Origin: Nitrospirillum iridis
GTDB lineage: Bacteria; Pseudomonadota; Alphaproteobacteria; Azospirillales; Azospirillaceae
Assembly: GCF_014205765.1 (NCBI RefSeq)
Contig: NZ_JACIIZ010000002.1
Span: forward strand, 62,001-126,000
Direction: 5' to 3'
Length of the DNA stretch: 64,000 nucleotides
Position 1 is the stretch's first letter, and each line of letters opens with the position of its first letter. A model generated the notes under the pieces. That model ran no database searches. It was given only the letters and a program-made list of their open reading frames with translations, and was not told the origin of the DNA. This document shows, one piece after another, positions 15,173 through 24,358 of this stretch. The position numbers and the translations under genes are program-made.

Positions 15173-16786
15173 ATGCTGAAGCACATCGCCGCCCGCGTCC
15201 TGGCCCGTCGTGGCAAGCCCCACCAGGCCCGCCAAACCCAGGTCCAGGCCCAGGGCAGGGGCGGCGGCCTGGTCCAGTCGTCACTGGCGGGCCATTCCGC
15301 CCTGGGCCTGGCGCTGGGCGCGCTGATCTACATCGTCTGCCTCACCGGGACCATCGCCGTCTTCGCGGAGGATCTCGGCCGCTGGGAATGGTCCGGCATC
15401 GGGGAGACGGCCAGCCTGCCGACGGAGGTGGTGGACGCCGCCATGGCCACCGGCCTCGCCCGCGCGGCGGAGAAGGCCGGTGGGGTGGACAAGGTGACGG
15501 CGCTCTACGGCATCCTGCCCCGGCCGGACTGGCCCCACCTGGAGGTGATGGCCTACACCGCCGAGGGGGAGATGGCCTGGCGGGCCGGCGCCGACGGTGT
15601 CCTGGCCGAGACCGCGACCCAGGACTGGACGCGGGTCATCGGCGATGTGCACATGGAACTGACTCTGCCCGGCCTATGGGGCGGGCTGGCCGTGGGCGTC
15701 GTCGGCATCGCGCTGCTGTCGCTGCTGGTCTCCGGTATCCTGGCCCATCCGCGCATCTTCCGCGACGCCTTCGCCCTGCGCCTGACCGGCGCGCGGCGCC
15801 TGGGCCTGGCCGACCTGCACAACCGCCTCAGCGTCTGGGGCCTGCCCTTCCACATCGCCATCACCGTGACCGGCGTGCTGTTCGCGTTGGCCAGCCTGAT
15901 GATCCTGACCGTGGCCCAGGTGGGCTACAAGGGGGACCTGAACCGGACCTACGCCCCCCTGACCGGCCCGGTGGTGCAGGCCGACGCGACCCCGCAGCCC
16001 TTGCCGCCGCTGGCGTTGCTGCGGAGCCAGGTGGTGGACCCCGATCCCACCGCCCCCCGCGTCTCCCGCTTCTTCTATGTCGAGCGGCCGGGCACCCAGG
16101 GCCAGCGCGTCCTGCTGGACATGACGCGGGGCGACGGCCTGACCCAGGGTGACCGCTTCTACTTCGACGGGACGGGTAAGGCGCTGCGCCCGGCGGGTTT
16201 CTTCGACGGGCCGGTGGGGATGCGGGTTTATGGCGCCGCCTTGGCCTTGCACTGCGCCACCTATGGCGGGCTGGCCATCCGGCTGGTCTACGGCGTCCTG
16301 GGCCTGGCGCTCAGCGTCATCACCGCCACCGGCTTTTCCATCTTCCTGGCCCGCCGGCGTGACCGGGGCCGGCCGCTGCCCCGGCTGGAACGGGCCTGGG
16401 CGGGCGTGGTGTGGGGCGTGCCTCTGGCCGTGACCGCCTCCGCCGCCGCCACCCTGGTGCCGGGCCTGGCGCATGAGACGGTCTATCTGCGGATCTTCTG
16501 GGGCCTGGTGGTGGCCCTGCCGCTGCTGTGCCTGCCGCTGGCCACGGGGGAGCGGGCCTCACGCGCCCTGCGCCTCGCCCTGGGCCTGGCCCTGCCGCTG
16601 TTGGCCGGCGCGCATGCCTTGGGCCTGGGCGCCGCTGGGGGCCCGGGCGCCGCCGGCCCCGTGTCCGCCGCCGCCCTGGTCATCGACCTGGTGCTGGCGT
16701 TGATCGGCGCCGGCTTCGTCGCCACCGCCGGCCTGATCGGCCGCGGCAGCCGGACCTTGGCCGCCCGCGCGACCTCGGCCCCCTGA
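15173..16786 (+). CDS. PepSY-associated transmembrane protein (probable ferric/siderophore reductase)
   Basis: 537 residues. Seen: a first membrane helix after HSALGLALGALIYIVCLTGT, a periplasmic PepSY-type region with DWTRVIGDVHMELTLPGLWG, helices around residues 165-185, HNRLSVWGLPFHIAITVTGV (conserved His residues), a second periplasmic part, and a group of C-terminal helices. Members of this family are found with TonB receptors and are thought to reduce ferric siderophores in the periplasm. The upstream Fur-like box agrees. A starting AGGAGAG ribosome site supports 15173. Confidence 0.85.
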   Translation: MLKHIAARVLARRGKPHQARQTQVQAQGRGGGLVQSSLAGHSALGLALGALIYIVCLTGTIAVFAEDLGRWEWSGIGETASLPTEVVDAAMATGLARAAEKAGGVDKVTALYGILPRPDWPHLEVMAYTAEGEMAWRAGADGVLAETATQDWTRVIGDVHMELTLPGLWGGLAVGVVGIALLSLLVSGILAHPRIFRDAFALRLTGARRLGLADLHNRLSVWGLPFHIAITVTGVLFALASLMILTVAQVGYKGDLNRTYAPLTGPVVQADATPQPLPPLALLRSQVVDPDPTAPRVSRFFYVERPGTQGQRVLLDMTRGDGLTQGDRFYFDGTGKALRPAGFFDGPVGMRVYGAALALHCATYGGLAIRLVYGVLGLALSVITATGFSIFLARRRDRGRPLPRLERAWAGVVWGVPLAVTASAAATLVPGLAHETVYLRIFWGLVVALPLLCLPLATGERASRALRLALGLALPLLAGAHALGLGAAGGPGAAGPVSAAALVIDLVLALIGAGFVATAGLIGRGSRTLAARATSAP

Positions 16787-16847
16787 CAAGCTGTCGAACT
16801 GACAAGCCGCGGTGCGGCGGGGGACTGGCCCCCCGCCGCATCCCGGC

Positions 16848-18323
16848 TCAACGCGCCAGAACGCGCGCCGCTTCCTTGGTGGAGGCGACGGCCTGACCCA
16901 CCTGGTCATTGGCCGCCGAGATCTCTCCCAGGCTGCGGGTCACCGACTCAACGGAGTTCGCCATCTTCTGCATGTTCGATGACATGTCGCGGGTGACGGC
17001 GCTCTGTTCCTCCACGGCGCTGGCGGTGGAGGTGACATACTCCCGTACCGTGCCGATGGACTGGCGGATGGCGTTCAGGGCCCCGACGACATCGCCCGAC
17101 ACCGCCTGCATGCCCTCGATCTCGTTGGAGATCTTCTGTGTCGCGTTGGCGGATTGGTTGGCCAGGTTCTTGACCTCCGTCGCCACCACGGCGAAGCCCT
17201 TGCCGGCATCGCCGGCGCGGGCCGCCTCGATGGTGGCGTTCAGCGCCAGCAGGTTGATCTGGCCGGCGATGGCGCGGATGACGTCCACCACCCCCTCCAT
17301 CGAGGTCGCCACCTCCGCCAGCCGCTGGGTGGCGGCGTCGGCCTTGGTCGCCAGCTCGGCGGCGCTGTCGGCCGCCATCCGCGACTGGGACATGCTCTGC
17401 GAGATTTCACGGATGGAGGCCGCCAACTCTTCAGCGCTGGATGCCATCATCTGTACCGCCCCCGATGTCTCGCCGGCGGCGTGCGCCGCGTCGCTCGACT
17501 GGCGGGTCGATTGCTCGACGGCCTTGTCGATCTCCCCGAAGTTGTCGTCGATCAGCACTTTCAGATCGTCCAAGACCTTGATCTGGCGGGTGATGTCGGT
17601 GGCGTACTTCACCACCTTGAAGGGTTTGCCGTTGAGGTCGAGGATGGGGTTGTAGCTGGCCTCGATCCAGACTTCCTTGCCGCCCTTGCCAATGCGCTTG
17701 AACTGCGCCGCCTGGAACTCGCCCCGGCGCAAATCGTCCCAGAATTTCCGGTAGTCGGCGCTGTCGCGATAGGCCGGTTCCACGAACTGGCTGTGGTGCT
17801 TGCCCTTGACCTCGGCCAGGGTATAGCCCAGCGCCTTCAGGAAGTTGTCATTGGCGTCCAGGACGGTGCCGTCCATGGTGAATTCGATGACCGCCTGCGA
17901 TTTCCGGATGGCGTTGATCTGGCCCTGAAGGTCAGCATATTCCATCTTTTGCGCCGTGACGTCGGTGGCGCATTTCAGCACCTTGAAGGGCTTGCCGTCC
18001 GCGCCCAGAACGGGGTTGTAGCTGGCCTCGATCCAGACTTCCTTGCCGCCCTTGCCGATGCGCTTGAACTGCGCCGCCTGGAATTCGCCCCGGCGCAAAT
18101 CGTCCCAGAACTTCCGGTAGTCGGCGCTGTCCTTGTAGCCGGGCTCGACGAACATGCTGTGATGACGTCCCGTGACCTCATCCAGGCGGTAGCCAACGGC
18201 CTTCAGGAAATTGGGGTTGGCGGTCAGGATGGTGCCGTCCATGGCGAATTCGATCATGGCCTGGGCTTTGCCCAAGGCCGCCAGGCTCGCCACCGACTCC
18301 CGATCACGCTTCAATCCGAACAT
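16848..18323 (-). CDS. Soluble chemoreceptor with two near-identical PAS domains
   Basis: About 491 residues. PAS 1 (about 20-125) and PAS 2 (about 140-247) share long identical blocks (DSADYRKFWDDLRRGEFQAA, FKRIGKGGKEVWIEASYNP). The C-terminal signalling domain carries the conserved hairpin tip INLLALNATIEAARAGDAGK. No membrane segment or HAMP domain, so it is cytoplasmic and probably senses redox or a bound cofactor/ligand and talks to CheA/CheW. The start at 18323 (MFGLKRDRE) is the form usual for this group; an ATG three codons earlier is also open. Alone on its strand. Confidence 0.92.
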   Translation of the reverse strand: MFGLKRDRESVASLAALGKAQAMIEFAMDGTILTANPNFLKAVGYRLDEVTGRHHSMFVEPGYKDSADYRKFWDDLRRGEFQAAQFKRIGKGGKEVWIEASYNPVLGADGKPFKVLKCATDVTAQKMEYADLQGQINAIRKSQAVIEFTMDGTVLDANDNFLKALGYTLAEVKGKHHSQFVEPAYRDSADYRKFWDDLRRGEFQAAQFKRIGKGGKEVWIEASYNPILDLNGKPFKVVKYATDITRQIKVLDDLKVLIDDNFGEIDKAVEQSTRQSSDAAHAAGETSGAVQMMASSAEELAASIREISQSMSQSRMAADSAAELATKADAATQRLAEVATSMEGVVDVIRAIAGQINLLALNATIEAARAGDAGKGFAVVATEVKNLANQSANATQKISNEIEGMQAVSGDVVGALNAIRQSIGTVREYVTSTASAVEEQSAVTRDMSSNMQKMANSVESVTRSLGEISAANDQVGQAVASTKEAARVLAR

Positions 18324-18727
18324 GCTGCACACTCCAAGTCGCTAAGACGTCAGTAAGATTTGGCGGGGCATGGTCTTCGTACGGAAACGACCAATTTCCC
18401 TCTGTCTGAAGTCATTTCTACCGTTAATGCGTTAATGCAGTCTTTATGGCTTTCGGTTTGATCATAAGAAAACGCCTTTATGACCAAACGGATAGGTAAA
18501 TTTCCCTTCTCATTGCCTTGATTGGCGCGCCATCGGCATTTTGAATTTTGACCTTCTACTATATCGCCAGAGTCTCCCTGATGCTTGGCCGCCGCTGCCT
18601 GGCTTTGGCGGACAGCGCCATTTGATCGGGGAAATAGGATAGGGTGGCCTGTCTTTAAGGTATTGAAGCTCTTGTTCCGCTAAGGTCGCCGCCATCTCGC
18701 CGTGTGACGATGGAAAGGGAGGGGCCG
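18324..18727. other. Divergent intergenic region, no gene seen
   Basis: 404 bases between chemoreceptor and AraC-type gene. It is moderately AT-rich near 18400-18500 and must hold both promoters. It has a GTTAATGC direct repeat near 18423. No open frame or stable hairpin of note. Confidence 0.5.
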
Positions 18728-19693
18728 ATGCCGCTTGATAGACACCTCGCGTTCCGCGCCTCCACCGTCGATGAGGCCATCGGGTCCGCCGAAGCGCGGC
18801 TGGGTGTCCGCGCCCTGCGCGCGCCGGTGCCGGCGACGCCATGCGCCACCCACGCCAGCCATCGCGCCCTGCCGGTGGGTGAGCTGTGGTTCTGCGCCTA
18901 TGGTTTTCCGGTCACGCTACGGTTCGGTGAGGGCGACTATTTCCGCGTTCAGGTGCCCCATGCGGGCGCCGGCCAGACGCGCGTCGGCGGCGTCCAGGTG
19001 TCGTTGACCGGAACGGCGGGTTGTATCTCGGCGGCCGAGGCGGAGATCGACTTCGCGGCGGATTTTCAGCAGATGGTCTGGCGCGTGCCGATCGCGGCGC
19101 TGGTGCGGAAACTTTCCACGCTCACCGGCGACGCCGTTGGCACCCCTTTGCGTTTCGACGCCTCGATCGACCTGGCTTCGGCGGGCGGGGCCCATCTGCG
19201 CGGTATCCTGTCCTGTCTCGCCGACGTGGCGGATGGCCCGCAGGGCCCGGGTGCCGCCTTGGTGACGGCGGAACTGGAACAGGCCTTGGCGACGTCCCTG
19301 CTGGTCGCGTGCCGGCACAACCACAGCCATCTGCTGGAGGGGCCGGTGTCGGGTGCGGCCCCCTGGCAGGTCACGCGGGCGGAGGACTATATCGAGGCCA
19401 ACGCGGACAATCCGATCACGCTGGACGACATCGTGGCGGCCACGGGCGCCAGCGCGCGCAGCGTGTTTCGCGCGTTCGCCCAATATCGGGATTACACGCC
19501 CATGGAATTCCTCAAGCGCACGCGCCTGCGGCGCGCCCACCGCCTGGCCGAGAGCGGTGGCCCCTTGACCGTCACGGAAATCGCCCTTTCCTGCGGCTAT
19601 GGCGACCTCAGCCGCTTCAGCAAGGATTTCCTGACCGCTTTCGGCGAAACGCCATCCACGGTGCTGCGCCGGCATCGCGGCGGCGTCAGTTGA
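18728..19693 (+). CDS. AraC-family regulator with AraC_binding_2-type sensor domain
   Basis: 321 residues. The N-terminal 200 residues are the sensor region (QQMVWRVPIAALVRKLSTLT pattern of the AraC_binding_2 group); the C-terminal 100 residues hold two helix-turn-helix units (TLDDIVAATGASARSVFRAF and TVTEIALSCGYGDLSRFSKD). I chose 18728 because AAGGGAGGGG stands just before it; an ATG eight codons earlier has no such site. The next gene is convergent, so its targets are not obvious; the acyl-CoA ligase/thioesterase pair is a possibility. Confidence 0.88.
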   Translation: MPLDRHLAFRASTVDEAIGSAEARLGVRALRAPVPATPCATHASHRALPVGELWFCAYGFPVTLRFGEGDYFRVQVPHAGAGQTRVGGVQVSLTGTAGCISAAEAEIDFAADFQQMVWRVPIAALVRKLSTLTGDAVGTPLRFDASIDLASAGGAHLRGILSCLADVADGPQGPGAALVTAELEQALATSLLVACRHNHSHLLEGPVSGAAPWQVTRAEDYIEANADNPITLDDIVAATGASARSVFRAFAQYRDYTPMEFLKRTRLRRAHRLAESGGPLTVTEIALSCGYGDLSRFSKDFLTAFGETPSTVLRRHRGGVS

Positions 19694-19730
19694 TCCCCGT
19701 GACGGGCCGGTGACGGGGGCGGCCTGGAGC

Positions 19731-19830
19731 AGATCGCCCGAAGGCGGAATCGCCTTTGGGCGTGAAGCTGCTCGCGGACAGACTCAGCTATAGCCGGCTG
19801 TGGTTCCGATTAAACACAGCCGGCTATAGG
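19731..19830 (+). repeat. Dispersed double-hairpin repeat, copy 1
   Basis: About 100 bases with two stem-loops: CGCCCGAAGGCG/CGCCTTTGGGCG, a conserved linker CTCGCGGACAGACTCA, and CTATAGCCGGCTGTG/CACAGCCGGCTATAG with loop GTTCCGATTAAA. An inverted, clearly related copy lies at 61080-61178. Here it sits between two convergent genes and probably also acts as a bidirectional terminator. Confidence 0.85.
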
Positions 19831-19831
19831 G

Positions 19832-20275
19832 TCAGGCGTCCGGTGGCGCGATCATCATGCCCCGCAGGATGGCGGCCACATCCTCCGGGATCGGGGTGGG
19901 CCGCCGGGTGGCGTTGTCGACATAGACATGGACGTAGTGCCCGGCGGCGGCCGGCGCGTCCTCCTCATTGCGGAACAGCGCCAGTTCGTAGCGCACGCTG
20001 CTACGCCCCATATGCGCCACCCGCACCCCCACCGTCACCCGGTCGGGAAAGGTGATGGGGGCGAAATAGCGGCACTGCGTTTCCACCACCAGGGCGATGG
20101 CCGTGCCCTTGTCCGGAGCCAGCACGCCCTTCTCGATCATGTGCTGGTTCACCGCCGTGTCGAAATAGCTGTAGTAGACGACGTTGTTGACGTGGCCATA
20201 GGCGTCGTTGTCCATCCAGCGGGTGGTGATGGGCTGGAAGTGGCGATAGTCGGCGCGGCTTTCCGGGGTGCTCAT
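19832..20275 (-). CDS. Acyl-CoA thioesterase (4HBT hot-dog fold)
   Basis: 147 residues, usual length. Hydrolyses acyl-CoA esters in the cytoplasm. The signature TTRWMDNDAYGHVNNVVYYS (catalytic Asp within the hot-dog helix) is clear, followed by ETQCRYFAPITFPDRVTVGV. It lies 116 bases downstream of an acyl-CoA ligase on the same strand, so the pair probably activates and releases the same acids. Confidence 0.9.
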   Translation of the reverse strand: MSTPESRADYRHFQPITTRWMDNDAYGHVNNVVYYSYFDTAVNQHMIEKGVLAPDKGTAIALVVETQCRYFAPITFPDRVTVGVRVAHMGRSSVRYELALFRNEEDAPAAAGHYVHVYVDNATRRPTPIPEDVAAILRGMMIAPPDA

Positions 20276-20391
20276 CAGGCGATCTCAGGCGTAAGGGATG
20301 GGCATCCCTCAGGAAATACCTGTGAAGACGGCGACGGCGCCACCGGTTTCGCCGGGGCGCCGTTCCGATTCTTCACGCCGTGGGCGCTATT

Positions 20392-22029
20392 TCAGGCCGC
20401 CGTGGCGGCGGCCTTGGCCCGTTCCTCGGCCACCAGGGGCTGTTTCCACAGCTTGCCCACGGCGGTCTTGGGCAGCAGGTCGCGGAACTCCAGCGCCACG
20501 GGTAATTCATGGCGGCCCAGCTTGTCGGCCAGGAAGGCGCGCAGCTGCTCCAGCGTGAAAGGCTCCGCGGCGGGACGCAGGGTGACGAAGGCCTTGGCGC
20601 TTTCGCCGCGATAGCTGTCGGGGATGCCGATGACGATGACCTCCGCCACGGCGGGGTGCTCATAGATCGCCTCCTCCACCACGCGGGGATAGACGTTGTA
20701 GCCGCCGGACAGGATCATATCCTTGCGCCGGTCGACGATGAACATGAAGCCGTCCTCGTCCAGATAGCCGATGTCGCCGGTGCGGAACAGGCCGTCGACG
20801 AAGGCCTCGCGCGTCTCCTCCGGCTGTTTGTAATAGCCCTGGGTGACGTTGCGGCCCTTGATGCAGATCTCCCCCTTCTCATTGGGGCCCAGGCCCTTGT
20901 GCGGGTCGGTCAGGTCGCGGATCTCGATGGTGATGCCCGGCATGGGGATGCCGGCGGAGCCCACCTTGCGCTTATGGGGCGGGGTGATGGTGCCGGCGGG
21001 GCTGGTCTCGCTCATGCCCCAGCCTTCCAGGACGGGCCTGCCGGTCGCCGCCTCGAACTCATGGGCCAGTTCCACCGGCAAAGGCGCGCCGCCGCTGCCC
21101 ACGAACTTGAAGCTGGAGAAGTCGATGTCCTTCACCCGGGGGGAGGAGGCGATGGCCCGGTGCATGGTGGGCACGCCGGCGAACAGCGTGGGCTTGTGTT
21201 CCTGGATGCTGTCCAGCACGGCGTCGGTGTCCCAGCGCGGGTGCAGGATCATGCAATAGCCGTTGCGCAGGGCCCGCACCATCAGCGTGTCCAGCGCATA
21301 GATGTGGAACAGCGGCAGCACCACCAACAGCCGTTCCTGCCCCGGCGTCAGGCCCAAGAAGCGGCTGAAGGTGTCATAGGCGTCCGCCGAGGCGCTGAGG
21401 TTCTGGTGGGTCAGCATGGCGGGCTTGGGCAGGCCGGTGGTGCCGCCGGAGAATTGCAGGGTGGCCAGATCGTTCAGGCAGCGCGTGGGCCAGCCGGCGG
21501 CGGGCGCCTCCGCCGGCGCCAGCAGGGCGGTGAAGGGCAGGGCGCCGGCGGGCAGCGCCTCGGGCGGCAGTCCCTTGCCGGCGAAATCGGTGGGGCCGGC
21601 CACCACCAGGCGCACGCCATTGGCCAGCGGCAGCTTGTCCAACAGTCCGGCGAAGCTGACGATCAGGCGGATGTCGGCCTTGGTCTGCTTGTGCGTCAGT
21701 TCCCGTTCCGCGTCCAGCGGGCTCAGGGGCACCACCACGCCACCCGCCTTCAGCACGGCGTAGAAGGCCAGGACGAAGTGGGGGGTGTTGGGCAGGTGCA
21801 GGCCGACATGAACGCCGGGGCCCACGCCCATCTTCACCAGGTTGGCCGCCACACGGTCCGCCAGGGCGCCGAAGGTGGCGAAGTCCATGGTCTGGCCCAT
21901 GCAGATCAGGAAGGGGTTGGCGGGCCAGGTGGCCACGGCGCGGTCCAAATCCTCCACCAGGGTGGGCAGGGCCGGCTGGCTGTCCCACTGGACACCCGGC
22001 GGATAGGACTTTTCCCACAGCATCGTCAT
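20392..22029 (-). CDS. Long-chain/dicarboxylate acyl-CoA ligase (AMP-forming)
   Basis: 545 residues. Activates a carboxylic acid with ATP to acyl-AMP and then acyl-CoA. AMP-binding signature LQFSGGTTGLPKPAMLTHQN near residue 190, GWGMSETSPAG near 337, YLDEDGFMFIVDRRKDMILS near 430, and the C-terminal lysine in GKLWKQPL. The opening MLWEKSYPPGVQWD is that of PimA/FadD-like ligases. The ribosome site GGAGGA nine bases before 22029 supports the start. Probably one operon with the thioesterase. Confidence 0.9.
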   Translation of the reverse strand: MTMLWEKSYPPGVQWDSQPALPTLVEDLDRAVATWPANPFLICMGQTMDFATFGALADRVAANLVKMGVGPGVHVGLHLPNTPHFVLAFYAVLKAGGVVVPLSPLDAERELTHKQTKADIRLIVSFAGLLDKLPLANGVRLVVAGPTDFAGKGLPPEALPAGALPFTALLAPAEAPAAGWPTRCLNDLATLQFSGGTTGLPKPAMLTHQNLSASADAYDTFSRFLGLTPGQERLLVVLPLFHIYALDTLMVRALRNGYCMILHPRWDTDAVLDSIQEHKPTLFAGVPTMHRAIASSPRVKDIDFSSFKFVGSGGAPLPVELAHEFEAATGRPVLEGWGMSETSPAGTITPPHKRKVGSAGIPMPGITIEIRDLTDPHKGLGPNEKGEICIKGRNVTQGYYKQPEETREAFVDGLFRTGDIGYLDEDGFMFIVDRRKDMILSGGYNVYPRVVEEAIYEHPAVAEVIVIGIPDSYRGESAKAFVTLRPAAEPFTLEQLRAFLADKLGRHELPVALEFRDLLPKTAVGKLWKQPLVAEERAKAAATAA

Positions 22030-22247
22030 GGCGATGGTCTCCTCCCGTTATGCGCCCGCCTTCATGCCGAGGCGGGGTTGGTGGGTGCCATGCTTTCATG
22101 GGCGGCAGCCCTTTGCCAAGGGGCATGGTTGGTTCGCGGCAAGACCGCGCCCCGGCGAGATATCCCCGCCCCGCCGAAACGGGACGGGGATATCGCCTCC
22201 AGACCACTGTGTTACCCGCCGAATGGCCAGCCGGCTGGCGCCTGGTG

Positions 22248-23906
22248 TCAGGGCAGGATCGGCATCATCACCGTGGTGTTGGTCTCCGGATCCAGCGTGT
22301 AGATGAACCCGCCCATGACCACAGCGGTTTCCGCGTCCAGGATGGAAATGGTCATGGTGTTGGCGCTGGGGGGAAGGGTGGGGTTGTACTCAGCCGGGCC
22401 GTCTGTTTGCACCGCGGTGGTGTTCCCCCCGCCAACCGGCTGGGCCGCCGGCCCGATGGTCAAGGTGCCGCCACCACCGACAGAGAGGGTGCCATTCATA
22501 TAGATGTTCAGGCTGAGGCTCTGCGCGCCACCATTCGTGGCCAGGGTCAAGCCGCTGGGCTGACCCGCCACGGCGGACTGGACCTGCAGGGCATTCACGT
22601 AGGTGAGGTCGGCGACCGCCACCGATTGCCCATCACGCAGGATGGCCAGGTGATCGTACAAGGCCCAGGACCAGTGCGACTTTGATTTGGAGGGCGGCGG
22701 CGCGGCCCAGAACTGGACACTGAGCATGGTCGAACCGACCAGGATGATTTGAAAGCCGTAAAGCCCGGTCGTCTGCGCCTGCGCGCAGTCGGCGGAGAAG
22801 CCCAGCGATGAGCTGTCCGCCGCGCCGATGGCCGGGAAGCTGGCTGGGTCTTCCGGCGATCCGCCAACGCCGTTGACGATGTAGGGTATGGGCGATTGGG
22901 TCCCGTCGCAGTAGTGCAGGCGCTGGTACGCATGGACGTGGCCGGAGAGCACCAGATCGACATTGGCTTGGGCGCTGGCGGCCACCGTGTCGAAGAATTG
23001 GAAATAGCCCGTGCTCGAATGGCCGCCATACTGCTTACCCGATGTGGTGAAGGGTGGCTGATGAGCGAAAGCGATGTTCCAGGCGGGGGCCGCCTCCTCC
23101 GCCTGGGCCAGGCGAAATGCACTCAAGGTCTTCATAAACCACTGCACCTGGGGGGAGGCGTCAATGTCGATGGTGAGGTCAGCCTCGCTTGCCCCTGGGT
23201 GGATGCGCTTATTTCCGCCAGCAAGGACCAGTGTCCCCAGCGCTTGCTCATTGGGGTCGTTGCTGAGAGCAAAGATGTTGACAGGCGCTTCATCGAGGGG
23301 GAGAGCGTAATATCGAATACATGGAGCCTCGAGAGAAATATCGGTGTAAGGCGGATCGCAGGTCGGCACAGGGGAGTAGGGATTATTGGGAAGGCATAGA
23401 CCGGAATATATGCTCTGATATAGGTCGTCACCATTCATCATGTAGGTGGTGCCGAACTCTGATGATGTCATTCTGGTTTTTTGCTTCCACCAGTCGTGAT
23501 CGCCTATGACCGGAAAGAAATACATGCCACTAGCGAATTTGCCCGTCTCTGGCCAGAAAGGCTTCGCGACCGTTGCCGACAGGTCGATGTATTGGGCATA
23601 GAGGTCGCTGACGGCAGCGACATAATCCTGAGCCGTGCCGGGCGTCTGCTCACTGCCATCTTCCGGGTAATAGACCTGGTCGCCCAGCGACAGGATATAG
23701 GATGGCAAATCACCATCGCCGCCTTGGCCCTGCGACAGCGGCAGCCAGGAGGTCATCTGCTGGGCGACAGCGGCGGCGGCGGTGGGATGGACTCCATTAC
23801 CACCCGATCCGAAATCGCCCACGGCGCCCAATTGACATTGCAGTGTCCCGATGAAGGGGGCGGCCTCGTTCGGATTGCTTGGTATGCTTGTCAAAGTGGA
23901 AGACAT
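22248..23906 (-). CDS. Metallophosphoesterase (purple acid phosphatase-like)
   Basis: 552 residues. Metal-binding motifs of the calcineurin-like fold appear in order: GAVGDFG, LGDQVYYPED, VIGDHDWWK (GNHD type), AFAHQPPF and LVLSGHVHAYQRLHYC. The catalytic part covers about residues 20-400; the last 150 residues are a Ser/Gly/Thr-rich beta-like domain. There is no classical signal peptide at the start, so cell location is uncertain. GC content is lower than in neighbours. It is divergent from the outer-membrane barrel gene across a 450-base regulatory region. Natural substrate unknown. Confidence 0.85.
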   Translation of the reverse strand: MSSTLTSIPSNPNEAAPFIGTLQCQLGAVGDFGSGGNGVHPTAAAAVAQQMTSWLPLSQGQGGDGDLPSYILSLGDQVYYPEDGSEQTPGTAQDYVAAVSDLYAQYIDLSATVAKPFWPETGKFASGMYFFPVIGDHDWWKQKTRMTSSEFGTTYMMNGDDLYQSIYSGLCLPNNPYSPVPTCDPPYTDISLEAPCIRYYALPLDEAPVNIFALSNDPNEQALGTLVLAGGNKRIHPGASEADLTIDIDASPQVQWFMKTLSAFRLAQAEEAAPAWNIAFAHQPPFTTSGKQYGGHSSTGYFQFFDTVAASAQANVDLVLSGHVHAYQRLHYCDGTQSPIPYIVNGVGGSPEDPASFPAIGAADSSSLGFSADCAQAQTTGLYGFQIILVGSTMLSVQFWAAPPPSKSKSHWSWALYDHLAILRDGQSVAVADLTYVNALQVQSAVAGQPSGLTLATNGGAQSLSLNIYMNGTLSVGGGGTLTIGPAAQPVGGGNTTAVQTDGPAEYNPTLPPSANTMTISILDAETAVVMGGFIYTLDPETNTTVMMPILP

Positions 23907-24076
23907 TATAGACCTCTTTTCGGTTGCCGCCCGTTTCTTAAAGCGCGCTGCGCTAATGAAGCGCGTCCTTCACCGGGGAATGGGGCGCGTATTGCACAGC
24001 AGTATTTGTGCCAAGAAATGATATTTTAATATCAATGGTTTATGATCGATGGCGCGTCATTTGGGCTGGTGGGGGG

Positions 24077-24091
24077 CACGTCGGACACGTC
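24077..24091 (+). promoter_or_regulatory. Tandem CACGTC/GGACACGTC motif, copy 1
   Basis: The 15 bases CACGTCGGACACGTC occur here and again at 38786-38800 before the kdp genes. They are two adjacent copies of a (GGA)CACGTC unit, nine bases apart. In both places the motif lies upstream of the KdpE-like box. This sits in the 452-base gap 23907-24358, which shows no convincing gene. Confidence 0.5.
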
Positions 24092-24243
24092 GGGCATTAC
24101 CTTGGGACAATGCCTGGGAGATGGGGCCCCATGCCTGGTGCCAGCGGCAGGGTCAGCGAACGGTGTCCGCCGTGAGCTTCGGGAAGCGCCACAGTGTAAG
24201 CATCGGGTTTACAAGTGGAAGTGATGCGATAGGGCGGCCCGAG

Positions 24244-24293
24244 TTTAACTTTTTTTATTTTCGTCCGCCTGCTTTCACATCGAACTTTAAGGT
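24244..24293 (+). promoter_or_regulatory. KdpE-like element upstream of the outer-membrane barrel gene
   Basis: TTTAACTTTTTTTATTTTCG and the following 30 bases match 38845-38894 upstream of kdpF at about 36 of 50 positions without gaps. The pattern of an AT block with a T-run followed by CCGCCC-like bases resembles the E. coli KdpE site as I remember it. It stands 66 bases before the barrel gene start. Confidence 0.6.
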
Positions 24294-24358
24294 CGCCCTG
24301 CCGTCTCTTGGCGCGACGCCGGCACCCCGCCGGAGAGAAGATCAAGAGACGCCTTGCC

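Noticed and set aside
20509-22302. A 597-codon plus-strand frame opposite the acyl-CoA ligase
   Set aside because: Antisense artefact: no motif, repetitive His/Gln/Gly-rich translation, ligase on the other strand is certain.
23986-24224. A short plus-strand frame (60 codons, 42 bases after 24000) before the barrel gene
   Set aside because: Lies over the shared regulatory elements, no ribosome site and no similarity to known proteins.
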